NCBI GenBank assembly: GCA_944320685.1
Contig: CALUIK010000004.1
Coordinates: 118,058-182,057 of the forward strand
Origin: an uncultured Alistipes sp.
GTDB taxonomy: Bacteria; Bacteroidota; Bacteroidia; Bacteroidales; Rikenellaceae
Length of the DNA stretch: 64,000 nt
Direction: 5' to 3'
Part shown: piece after piece, positions 46,664 to 53,887 of the stretch
Layout: each line of letters starts with the position of its first letter
Numbering within the stretch: the first letter of the stretch is position 1
Program-made: the position numbers and the translations under genes
The notes under the pieces: model-generated
What the model was told of the DNA's origin: nothing
What the model saw: only the letters and a program-made list of their open reading frames with translations
Databases searched by the model: none

Positions 46664-46691
46664 AGTACACCCCCTGCGGGGACGGACGCGA

Positions 46692-46722
46692 CAAAAGTAG
46701 CAAAATAATTTCAATCCGACAA
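46692..46722 (-). promoter_or_regulatory. Promoter of tRNA-Leu inside the end of miaA
   Basis: TTG-N20-TACTTTTG on the minus strand. The -33 part lies within the last codons of miaA. The -7 box is identical to that of the tRNA-Gln promoter. Confidence 0.65.
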
Positions 46723-47625
46723 CATCTGCTTCGCTATATGGCGCAGTATCTCTTCCACATGCGTGGGCGGGAACCACGCGATGCGTGCGTCGCGGCGGAA
46801 CCATGTCATCTGCCGTTTGGCGTAGCGGCGCGTGTTGCGCTTGATAAGTTCCACGGCCTCGTCACGCGTGATCTTGCCGTCGAAGTATTCGAACAGTTCC
46901 CTGTAACCGACAGTTTGCAGCGAGTTGAGGCTGCGTTGCGGGTAGACGGCGCGCGCCTCGGCTTCGAGCCCCGCCTCCATCATCATATCCACGCGGCGGT
47001 TGATGCGGTCGTACAGTTCCCTGCGGTCGAGTTCCGTACCTATCATCACTATGCGGAACGGCCGTTTGCGTACTGCGCCCGTGCGCAGTGACGAGTATGG
47101 GCGTCCCGCCGCAAGGCATACCTCCAGCGCCCGCATGACGCGGGCGGGGTTCTGTGTGTCGGCTTGTGCGTAATAGGCGGGATCGAGACGCTTGAGCTCT
47201 GCGGCGAGTGGGCCGAGGCCCTCGTCGCGCAGTCTTTGTGCAAGCTGCCCGCGTATTTCTGGCGAAGCCTCGGGCAGGTCGTCCAGACCGTCGCACAGGG
47301 CCTTCACATATAGGCCCGAGCCGCCTACGGCGATGACCGTATCGTGTTGCGTGAAGAGCCTGTCGAGCAGCGCGAGGGCCGCCTGCTCGTAGGCGCCGCA
47401 GTTGAAATCCTCTTCTATGTGGTGCGTGGCGATGAAGTGGTGTTCGGCACGGCGCAGCTGTTCGGCGTCGGGCTGTGCCGTGCCTATGGGCAGACCGCTG
47501 TATATCTGACGCGAGTCGGCCGAGAGGACGGGGGCGCCGAAGTGTTCGGCCAGCGTCACCGCAAGGTCGGTCTTGCCCGCCCCTGTTGGGCCGACGATCA
47601 CGATGAGAGTTTTGCCGGCGGCCAT
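46711..47625 (-). CDS. miaA: tRNA dimethylallyltransferase
   Basis: This 304-residue enzyme adds dimethylallyl to A37 of tRNAs that read codons starting with U. It has the P-loop IVGPTGAGKTDLAV, the catalytic-base region VLSADSRQIYSGLPIGTAQP, AVGGSGLYVKAL, and the conserved SLQTVGYRELFEYF. The start at 47625 (MAAGKTLIV) lies 5 bp after the stop of the upstream gene; an in-frame ATG at 47661 would add a Thr-rich tail overlapping that gene. It is followed directly by a tRNA-Leu(UAA) gene, a likely substrate. Confidence 0.95.
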   Translation of the reverse strand: MAAGKTLIVIVGPTGAGKTDLAVTLAEHFGAPVLSADSRQIYSGLPIGTAQPDAEQLRRAEHHFIATHHIEEDFNCGAYEQAALALLDRLFTQHDTVIAVGGSGLYVKALCDGLDDLPEASPEIRGQLAQRLRDEGLGPLAAELKRLDPAYYAQADTQNPARVMRALEVCLAAGRPYSSLRTGAVRKRPFRIVMIGTELDRRELYDRINRRVDMMMEAGLEAEARAVYPQRSLNSLQTVGYRELFEYFDGKITRDEAVELIKRNTRRYAKRQMTWFRRDARIAWFPPTHVEEILRHIAKQMLSD

Positions 47626-47629
47626 GGCG

Positions 47630-48148
47630 TCAATATTCGTCGTCGTAGTTGTCGTCGCCATCGAAGTCGTTGTAGTCGCCCATCATCTCGTCGAAGATCG
47701 AGCCGCTCTGTTCGTTGGCTTCGGGGTCGTACTGGTCGGGCGCGGGCGAGTGCTCGAACTGCACGCGCGGATAGGTCATCCCCTTTTGCGGGGACTTTTG
47801 CTCGATCATCTCCAGATAATACGCCCGCTGGTTGAGGTTGTCGAACAGGTATATCAGGCGGTCGTGCTCGTTGCCCGCCACTTCGGCTATCGTCGTGCCG
47901 GCCATCGGGGCGCTCGGCATGGGGTGCCCGCCGTCGGTCTCCATGCCCATATCCATAGAGGTGTACTCCCGCAGCGGCTGCCACTCTCCATCGGCGGTGA
48001 AGAAGGAGGTTATGCAGGGGTCGTACCCCAACATCCGTATGATGAAATCGTGCATGTCGAGCAGCGAGGCATCGGCCGGAACCTCGATGTCGCGGACGAA
48101 GTTGTCGTTTTCATCGCTGAGCATGCGGAATCTGTAAACCGTTGACAT
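47630..48148 (-). CDS. Plasmid pRiA4b ORF-3-like protein
   Basis: This 172-residue protein matches the pRiA4b ORF-3 family (PF07929 type): YRFRMLSDENDNFVRDIEVP, then LLDMHDFIIRMLGYD and the acidic C-terminus (FDEMMGDYNDFDGDDNYDDE). Its function is unknown. The start at 48148 (MSTVYRFRML) begins the homology; upstream in-frame codons lie at or before a promoter -7 box at 48218-48225. It is probably co-transcribed with miaA. Confidence 0.85.
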   Translation of the reverse strand: MSTVYRFRMLSDENDNFVRDIEVPADASLLDMHDFIIRMLGYDPCITSFFTADGEWQPLREYTSMDMGMETDGGHPMPSAPMAGTTIAEVAGNEHDRLIYLFDNLNQRAYYLEMIEQKSPQKGMTYPRVQFEHSPAPDQYDPEANEQSGSIFDEMMGDYNDFDGDDNYDDEY

Positions 48149-48217
48149 AGTATCGTGTTTTGAGTTTGTCGCAACCAATGTGCTTCGGGTGTTTCGTGTC
48201 GTCTGGGCACCCATACA

Positions 48218-48225
48218 CAAAGATA
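48218..48225 (-). promoter_or_regulatory. -7 box for the pRiA4b-like / miaA transcript
   Basis: TATCTTTG on the minus strand, 70 bp before the start codon; the -33 element is unclear. Confidence 0.5.
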
Positions 48226-48346
48226 GCACAAAAAGGCCACACTTCGCCTCTGCGGAGCGAATTTCGTGCCGTGCGGGCATCGTATCGCGCCTGCTGCTTA
48301 GTGGGCGGCGCGGATGATATGCCGCCATGCCGCCGGATGCAAAAAG

Positions 48347-48376
48347 CGGCGGCCCCGCAAAATAACGGGGCCGCCG
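48347..48376 (-). terminator. Terminator of the isomerase/epimerase gene
   Basis: An 11-bp perfect GC stem (CGGCGGCCCCG, 8-base loop) is followed on the minus strand by CTTTTTG. Confidence 0.85.
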
Positions 48377-48397
48377 TGATGCCGTGATGCGGCTTGG

Positions 48398-49222
48398 CTA
48401 TTTCGTTGCGTCGCATACGCCGCGCAGGTAGCCGATCGACTCGGCTACACCCGGGTGGGGGTTCTTGCCGTTCTTCTCGAACTCGAGCGATACCTTGCCC
48501 GAGTACTTGATCTTGCGCAGGGCCTCGACGATGGGCTTGAAATCCATGACGCCGCGTCCCATCTCCCAAGTCTGGCCCTTCTTCGAGGCCTCGCTCTCAT
48601 CCTTGATGTGGATGTCGTAGATCCAGTCCTTGTATCTCTTGATATCCTTTACGATGTCCTCGCCCATACGGACCGAGTGCCCGAGGTCCATGCAGCAACC
48701 TACGCCCAGCGATGGGTCCTTGACCATCTCGACGACCTTCTGGATGTTGGGGAACGGGGCCCCGTCGGGTCCATGGGTGTGGATGGCTACCTTGATGCCG
48801 GTCTCGGCCACCTTCTTTATGGTGTAGTCCAGCAGCTCGTACTTGGGTACACCGATGAACATGTCCGAACCGTAACGCTCGGCATAGGCGAAAGCGCGGT
48901 CGACCTCGGCCTCGCTGTTCATGTATATCGGGCCGAGAATATAGCCCTCGACTCCGTATTTCGCACATTTGGCCTTGAAGGCGTCCATCTCCTCTTTAGT
49001 GGAGTCGAGCGGAAGCCAGAAATCCTTCACCGACAGATACTTGACACCCAAGCTCTGGAGATATTCGAGCGTCTGATCGATGGTGAAACTGCGATAGGTG
49101 TAGCCGGCGACGCCTATCTGGAAGTCGTCGGAACCACGCTTTCCGGTGACCAGTTGCGCCTCGGCGGGGTGTGCGACGGCAACCATCAGGCACACGGTCA
49201 GAAGTTGAAAGATACGGTTCAT
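48398..49222 (-). CDS. Secreted sugar phosphate isomerase/epimerase-like TIM barrel
   Basis: This 274-residue protein has a signal peptide (about 1-22) and the AP-endonuclease-2-like xylose isomerase TIM barrel. Metal-site residues are suggested by KVAIHTHGPDGAP, GVGCCMDLGHSV, WIYDIHIKDESE and the C-terminal KVSLEFEKNG glutamate. Bacteroidales have many secreted members, probably acting on released sugars or inositol-like compounds; the substrate is unknown. A -7 box TAAATTTG lies at 49263-49270. It is a single gene with its own terminator. Confidence 0.88.
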   Translation of the reverse strand: MNRIFQLLTVCLMVAVAHPAEAQLVTGKRGSDDFQIGVAGYTYRSFTIDQTLEYLQSLGVKYLSVKDFWLPLDSTKEEMDAFKAKCAKYGVEGYILGPIYMNSEAEVDRAFAYAERYGSDMFIGVPKYELLDYTIKKVAETGIKVAIHTHGPDGAPFPNIQKVVEMVKDPSLGVGCCMDLGHSVRMGEDIVKDIKRYKDWIYDIHIKDESEASKKGQTWEMGRGVMDFKPIVEALRKIKYSGKVSLEFEKNGKNPHPGVAESIGYLRGVCDATK

Positions 49223-49536
49223 AATTTTTTGCAGGTTAGTTTGTAATAAGTCTTATCAAATACAAATTTACGAAAAAATCCTTGACAATAGCATAAAAAA
49301 TTATGCCATATTACGAAATATCGCGATAGTGTTCATATTCCCTATGTCGGGAAAATATACTTTGGCAGCTATATGTCTTTTGCAATATATTTGTACGCGG
49401 GGGGAGGCCATTGCAAGAAGGGTGGCTGTAAGATGGGGTTTGAGTATGATACAACTCTAAATATTGCAAATATGAAACGCAGGTTCTGGCCGATTCCGGC
49501 ATTGCCGCTGTGCATGTGGCCGGCGGCGGCCATGAA
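49223..49536. other. Intergenic region before the isomerase/epimerase gene
   Basis: About 310 bp with the minus-strand -7 box TAAATTTG (49263-49270) for the isomerase gene and a plus-strand promoter-like pair at 49361-49393. The short frames in it have no family signals and no ribosome sites that I trust. Confidence 0.5.
49361..49393 (+). promoter_or_regulatory. Orphan plus-strand promoter-like sequence
   Basis: TTTG-N21-TATATTTG on the plus strand. No gene follows in that direction before the sdaA terminator (which could stop a transcript near 49580), so a short RNA of about 180 bases is possible. Confidence 0.35.
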
Positions 49537-49579
49537 AACGGAGATGCGTGCCGCAATTTGTCCGGCACGCATCTCCGTT
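49537..49579 (-). terminator. Terminator of the ppa-sdaA transcript
   Basis: A 17-bp perfect stem (AACGGAGATGCGTGCCG and complement, 9-base loop) lies 18 bp after the serine dehydratase stop, followed on the minus strand by TTTTC. Confidence 0.85.
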
Positions 49580-49596
49580 CTGTTTCTCTGCAGGCG

Positions 49597-50799
49597 TTAC
49601 TGCATCTTGTAATGCTTGGCCAAGCCGCCGCCGGAGGTCTCGCGATAGAGGCTGGGCAGATTGTGGCCTGTCTCCTTCATCACGTCGACCACGCGGTCGA
49701 ACGCCACGCGGTGCTTGCCGTCGGAGAGGATGGCGTAGGTGGCCGAGTCGATGGCGCGGGCTGCGGCTACGGCATTGCGTTCGATGCACGGTATCTGCAC
49801 GAGGCCGCAGACGGGATCGCACGTCAGTCCAAGATGGTGTTCGAGCGCCATCTCGGCGGCATACTCTATCTGCGTGGGGGTGCCGCCCATGAGCTGGCAC
49901 GCCGCGGCCGCAGCCATGGCACACGCCACGCCTATCTCGCCCTGACATCCGACCTCGGCGCCCGAGATCGAGGCGTTGCACTTGACGACGTTGCCGAAGA
50001 TGCCGGCCGTAGCCAGTGCCCGCAGTATGCGTATGCGGCGGTAGTCGTTTATGGAGGCAAGGTGGTAAAGCACGGCAGGCATGACGCCGCTCGAACCGCA
50101 TGTGGGGGCCGTCACCACCTGCCCGCCCGAGGCGTTCTCCTCGGATGTTGCAAGGGCGTAGGCGTAGAGTTTCGAGCGGTAGCTGACATTATCGCCGTAC
50201 TCCTTGGCCTTGACCCAGTATGTGCAGGCCTTGCGTGCCACCTTCAGGCCGCCGGGCAATACGCCGTCGTTGTTCAGACCGCGGTCGATCGTGTTACACA
50301 TCTCCTGCCATATGTGGTCGAGATAGTCCCATATGTCGGGTTCGTCGTAATCCTGAACATACTCCCAGAAGGTCTTGCCCTCACGGTCGGCCCATGCGAG
50401 GATCTCCTCGATGGTGTTGAGCGGGTAGACCGTGTTGTCCGCTATGTGCGGCATCTCGGGGCTGGCTATGGTGCCGCCGCCCACGCTGAAGACCGTCCAG
50501 CCGTCTATCACCTTGCCGGCCTTTATGGCCTCGAACATCATGCCGTTGGCGTGGAAGTCAAGCACCACGTCCGGCTTCCATACGATCTGGGTCGGCGCCG
50601 TCTTCTCCAGCACGGAGCATATCGCCGCATCGGTAAGGTGACCCTTGCCCGTAGCGGCGAGCGAACCGTAGAGCGTCACGCGGAACGAATCGGCATCGTT
50701 GCCGCGGGCGAGAAAGCTCTCCGCCGCCTTTTTCGGCCCCATCGTATGGCTGCTCGATGGGCCGTTGCCTACCTTGTATAACTCTTTCAGTGATTCCAT
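49597..50799 (-). CDS. sdaA: L-serine ammonia-lyase, iron-sulfur type
   Basis: This 400-residue single-chain enzyme deaminates L-serine to pyruvate. The beta part is N-terminal (start MESLKELYKVGNGPSSSHTM with the conserved GPSSSHT motif) and the alpha part C-terminal, with the cluster cysteines in TAPTCGSSGVMPA and LTCDPVCGLVQIPC. It follows the pyrophosphatase gene by 22 bp in the same direction, so the two are probably one transcript. Confidence 0.95.
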   Translation of the reverse strand: MESLKELYKVGNGPSSSHTMGPKKAAESFLARGNDADSFRVTLYGSLAATGKGHLTDAAICSVLEKTAPTQIVWKPDVVLDFHANGMMFEAIKAGKVIDGWTVFSVGGGTIASPEMPHIADNTVYPLNTIEEILAWADREGKTFWEYVQDYDEPDIWDYLDHIWQEMCNTIDRGLNNDGVLPGGLKVARKACTYWVKAKEYGDNVSYRSKLYAYALATSEENASGGQVVTAPTCGSSGVMPAVLYHLASINDYRRIRILRALATAGIFGNVVKCNASISGAEVGCQGEIGVACAMAAAAACQLMGGTPTQIEYAAEMALEHHLGLTCDPVCGLVQIPCIERNAVAAARAIDSATYAILSDGKHRVAFDRVVDVMKETGHNLPSLYRETSGGGLAKHYKMQ

Positions 50800-50821
50800 G
50801 GCTATTCTTTACATAATTATG

Positions 50822-51508
50822 TCATACGTGCCGCAGGATCTCCTCCAGCGACTCGAAATGGCTCTTGTAATCCTCCAGCGAGCGATTGATCACCTCGTAT
50901 GCCTCCTCACGGCCGTAGGTCGAGACTATCTCGACGCTTCTGTTGCCCGCAGGCTCGTCCGACGCCGGCATATCCTTGTAGGTAAGGAAATAGTGCTTCA
51001 GTCGCTCGACCACTGTGTGCGGCAGTTCGGTGATGTCGCCGTAGCCGCGGTATGTGGCGTCGTTGTGCAGCACGGCGATGATCTTGTCGTCGGCCTCGTT
51101 GCCGTCGATCATGCGGAAGCCGCCTATGGGCTTTACGCTTGCAATAATGTCGCCATGCGATATGGGGCGTTCCGTCAGGACGCAGACGTCGAGCGGGTCG
51201 CCGTCGCCGAGGATGTCGCTGCGGTCGCAGCGCTCCATGCAGAACTTAGCCACCGAGTCGCCGCAGAAACTCTGCGGGATGAAGCCGTAGAGCGCCGGCA
51301 CCACGGTGGAGTATTTCTGCGGGCGGTCGATGCGGATGTAGCCGCTGACCTTGTCGAGTTCGTATTTGACCGTATCGGTGGGTACCATTTCGATGAATGC
51401 CGTCACTATTTCGGGGGTGGCACAGCCCACCTCGATACCGTGCCACGGGTGCGATTTGTATCGCAGCCCCATCAGGCGGGCTATCGGGTCGTTTATCTTG
51501 TTTCCCAT
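50822..51508 (-). CDS. Inorganic pyrophosphatase
   Basis: This 228-residue family I pyrophosphatase hydrolyses PPi to phosphate. The signature is present as GDGDPLDVCVLTERPI (D-x-D-P-x-D metal site), with VKYELDKVSGYIRIDRPQKY as the conserved N-terminal strand and GGFRMIDGNEADDKIIAV as the second acidic site. It is somewhat longer than E. coli Ppa because of the C-terminal helical region, as usual for Bacteroidetes. A possible -7 box TAATTTTA lies at 51531-51538. It heads a two-gene unit with sdaA. Confidence 0.92.
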   Translation of the reverse strand: MGNKINDPIARLMGLRYKSHPWHGIEVGCATPEIVTAFIEMVPTDTVKYELDKVSGYIRIDRPQKYSTVVPALYGFIPQSFCGDSVAKFCMERCDRSDILGDGDPLDVCVLTERPISHGDIIASVKPIGGFRMIDGNEADDKIIAVLHNDATYRGYGDITELPHTVVERLKHYFLTYKDMPASDEPAGNRSVEIVSTYGREEAYEVINRSLEDYKSHFESLEEILRHV

Positions 51509-51569
51509 TCGTCGGAGAGTATTTCGGGTGTAAAATTAGCAAAAAAAGCGAGACCTGAGCTTTGTCGTC

Positions 51570-52709
51570 TTATCCCACGATGTATCGCGCTGCACGGGGG
51601 AAGAGCGCGTATATCGCATGTGTTATGGCCCAGCATGCGGCGAAGACGATGACCACAGCGCAGAGTACATGCAGCGGCGTTGGCAGGTGCAGCGGCGCGA
51701 GCAGCAGTACGGCGGGGCCTATGAGCAGGTAGTGCATCAGGTAGGCGCCGAAACTGCACCGCGAAATATCGGACAGCAGGCGTTGTGCTCGGGGCGAGCG
51801 TATCTCGGCCCTCTGTACGGCGATGAATAGGGCTATGGCCATTATGACGACGTTTGGCGAGCAGAACTGCCAGAACATCTCGAGGAGCTCGGGGTGTTCG
51901 TCGTAGCTGTATTGTGCCGACATGGAGCGGAATCCCGTGTACGTTATGGCATACCCCGAGGCGAAGAGGAGCAGTGCGAGCAGCAGGACCTGACGCGTCT
52001 TGAGCGGGTTGCCGTTCTTGAGCAGGTGTCCCAAAAGCAGGTATCCCGAGAAGCCGGCGAAACAGTACAGGGTGCCGAAGTCGTTCCATGCGCACTCGCC
52101 GAAGATGTAGGGAGCCACGGCGTAGCGCAGGTATGGCAGCAGCAGCGAACAGCCCCACAGTATGACGAACGTGCGCGTCATGGTGCGGTCCTTCTTTTCG
52201 ATCCATGCCGACATGAAGGGCATGACGAAATAGAGCCCTATGAGCATGTATATGTACCACATGTGGGTGGTGTAGTTGTTGAATGTGAACGGTATTGCCG
52301 CTACGTTGCGCAGGGCGTCGCCGAGTGATTGCGACGGCGCCTGTTCCATCGGGAAGAACGTCGAGACTACATCAGCTCCGCCGCCCAGCACGCCTATGAG
52401 CCACGGCGAGAGGCAGTAGATGGCCGACCACAGCAGCATGGGTATGAGCACGCGCGGGATGCGTTTGCGGTAGAATGCGCCTGCGGCCTGCCGTACAGGC
52501 AGCAGGAGCAGTCCCGTCATCATGGCGAAAAGCGGGACGCTCGGCCGCATGAGTGAGCCGATGATGGCGCCCCAGCGGCTGTCGGTGGCCTCCACATCGG
52601 GTGTTACGTTGTAGATATCGACATAGTGCGCCGAGATTACCATCAGCAGGGCGACGAGGCGCAGCAGGTCTATCCACACGATTCGCGGTTGTTGTTCGTT
52701 TCGGGTCAT
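51570..52709 (-). CDS. Membrane acyltransferase, acyltransferase-3 family
   Basis: This 379-residue protein with about ten membrane helices belongs to the OafA/WecH-type acyltransferases. Family landmarks are IVWIDLLRLVALLMVISAHY (the catalytic-site His of the first helices), YRKRIPRVLIPMLLWSAIYC and NNYTTHMWYIYMLIGLYFVM. It probably acetylates a surface sugar. The start at 52709 is chosen since the frame upstream of it lacks membrane or family character. Its promoter is in the repeat at 52934-52995, giving a leader of about 220 bases. Confidence 0.92.
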   Translation of the reverse strand: MTRNEQQPRIVWIDLLRLVALLMVISAHYVDIYNVTPDVEATDSRWGAIIGSLMRPSVPLFAMMTGLLLLPVRQAAGAFYRKRIPRVLIPMLLWSAIYCLSPWLIGVLGGGADVVSTFFPMEQAPSQSLGDALRNVAAIPFTFNNYTTHMWYIYMLIGLYFVMPFMSAWIEKKDRTMTRTFVILWGCSLLLPYLRYAVAPYIFGECAWNDFGTLYCFAGFSGYLLLGHLLKNGNPLKTRQVLLLALLLFASGYAITYTGFRSMSAQYSYDEHPELLEMFWQFCSPNVVIMAIALFIAVQRAEIRSPRAQRLLSDISRCSFGAYLMHYLLIGPAVLLLAPLHLPTPLHVLCAVVIVFAACWAITHAIYALFPRAARYIVG

Positions 52710-53196
52710 CGGGTATCTTTTTTCGGGTTTATGATCTCGGTCGCTATGGGTTGCGTTCAGTGTAGGGCCAGCCGCCGTCGTCCCACAGCAGCGGGCGGAC
52801 AATCAGTACGGCACGCCCGTCGGCGGTTCCGCCGCAACGGGCGGTGCCGGCAGGCTGTTGTCGGGGGGAAGGCACAATGGTGCCCATACGGCTGTCCTTG
52901 TGGGGAATGGCATATGTCAAGTCGGTAGATACGGACACAAATATACGCAAAGTCGAGCGCAGAGACAAATCGGAAACGCAGGTTTTCGGATTGGGCTTTG
53001 CCGAGACGTATCCTGTATTATCCCAATATACGCAAACCCTGTGCGAAAAATGGCATCCGCGCGGCATTTTGCGGCGCTGCTCTTTTTTTTGCAGGCGGAG
53101 AGGGGCATGGGGCTGGCAGGGGCGCTGCCGGATGGAGATCGGGAACGTTATTTTTGGACGCCGAGGCGGCGCAGGATAAAAAATACTCGATTTTTC
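52710..53196. other. Intergenic region between acyltransferase and tRNA-Gln
   Basis: About 490 bp without a credible gene. It holds the promoter-bearing repeat at 52934-52995. The frames that read through the repeat copy translate to similar short peptides in both copies, which reflects the shared DNA and not a gene. Confidence 0.5.
52934..52995 (-). repeat. Dispersed promoter-bearing repeat, copy 2
   Basis: On the minus strand TTG-N20-TATATTTG (52938-52968) sits in a stretch that matches 19155-19215 in 34 of the first 39 bases and continues with a second similar block (GTTTTCGGATTGGG against GTTTTGGGTTCGGG on the plus strand). It faces the acyltransferase gene. Confidence 0.7.
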
Positions 53197-53227
53197 TTTG
53201 CAGATAAAAAATTATGTTCTACTTTTG
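53197..53227 (+). promoter_or_regulatory. Promoter of tRNA-Gln
   Basis: TTTG-N19-TACTTTTG, 26 bp upstream of the tRNA 5' end; -7 box identical to that of tRNA-Leu. Confidence 0.75.
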
Positions 53228-53253
53228 CATCGTCTTTAAGGCAAGAACATAAT

Positions 53254-53324
53254 TGGGCTATGGTGTAATGGTAACACTACAGATTCTGGTCCTGTCATTC
53301 CAAGTTCGAATCTTGGTAGCCCAA
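53254..53324 (+). tRNA. tRNA-Gln (CUG)
   Basis: A 71-base tRNA: acceptor TGGGCTA pairs with TAGCCCA, discriminator A, anticodon loop TTCTGGT with anticodon CTG at 53286-53288, T-arm AAGTTCGAATCTT. CCA is not encoded. Confidence 0.96.
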
Positions 53325-53327
53325 CAT

Positions 53328-53360
53328 CAGAGGACCCCCGCCGAAAGCGGGGGTCCTCTG
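53328..53360 (+). terminator. Terminator of tRNA-Gln
   Basis: A 14-bp perfect stem (CAGAGGACCCCCGC and complement, loop CGAAA) starts 3 bp after the tRNA; only a short T-run follows. Confidence 0.75.
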
Positions 53361-53617
53361 TTGCGTGCAGGTGTATTCGGGCTTTGGCAGGGAGGGGCCT
53401 TATGCCGTTTCTTGCCGTGAGTATCTACGTGCGTGCATGTCGCAGTCGTTGTCTTGTTCCCTTTCGTCGTGCGGGGTATCGTCTGTCGTGTCTTCTGCTC
53501 AAAGTCGCCGAGGCGGAGGAGCGCGGCATCGCGGCAGTAGCGGGGAGGGGAGCGGGATTATGGAATCTTCGGAGGTTGGTCCCGCGAATATGAGGAAGAG
53601 GTGTGTCTTGAAATAGA
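53361..53617. other. Gap between tRNA-Gln and the tRNA-Val remnant
   Basis: About 260 bp without recognisable genes or signals. Confidence 0.4.
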
Positions 53618-53645
53618 AAAGCCTTTCAGGTAACTGAAAGGCTTT
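53618..53645 (-). terminator. Former terminator of tRNA-Val
   Basis: A 12-bp perfect stem (AAAGCCTTTCAG, loop GTAA) is followed on the minus strand by CTTTTC. It lies 10 bp past the tRNA-Val 3' end and is now cut off from the tRNA promoter by the integrated element. Confidence 0.75.
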
Positions 53646-53655
53646 CGGCAGTTAG

Positions 53656-53699
53656 TGGGAGCTGAGGGATTCGAACCCCCGACCCTCTGCCTGTAAGGC
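53656..53699 (-). other. Attachment site: 3' part of a tRNA-Val (UAC) gene
   Basis: On the minus strand the 44 bases match the end of a tRNA-Val from position about 30: anticodon loop CTTACAG, the 3' half of the anticodon stem (GCAGA), T-arm GGGGGTTCGAATCCCTC, acceptor strand AGCTCCC and discriminator A. The D arm and the 5' acceptor strand are missing; unrelated AT-rich DNA replaces them. An integrase gene follows 190 bp away. This is one end of an element inserted in the tRNA; the whole tRNA should be restored at the far end, outside this window. Confidence 0.85.
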
Positions 53700-53795
53700 T
53701 TAAAATGGTGATTTTCAGCTATTTAAATCTGTTTAGTGCAATTCCCGAAATACTTGGATTTCAGTAAAAAGCACTGCTTTGACTTTTTGCTCGCT

Positions 53796-53827
53796 TTTGC
53801 GTGATTTCGATACATTCCGTATATTTG
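53796..53827 (+). promoter_or_regulatory. Promoter of the integrase gene
   Basis: TTTG-N20-TATATTTG, full consensus, 60 bp before the start codon at 53888. Confidence 0.7.
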
Positions 53828-53887
53828 TGTACCGAATCTGTACCGGGGTTGCACCACCAAAAGACAGAAAAACGAAATGCCGCGCTG

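Noticed and set aside
49373..49612. Small plus-strand frame (79 codons) after the orphan promoter
   Set aside because: It ends inside the sdaA coding region and contains the sdaA terminator; composition is not protein-like. A short RNA is more plausible.
52744..53067. Minus-strand frame of 107 codons through the promoter-bearing repeat
   Set aside because: Its translation resembles that of 19124-19363 only because both cross the repeated promoter DNA; neither has gene-like features.
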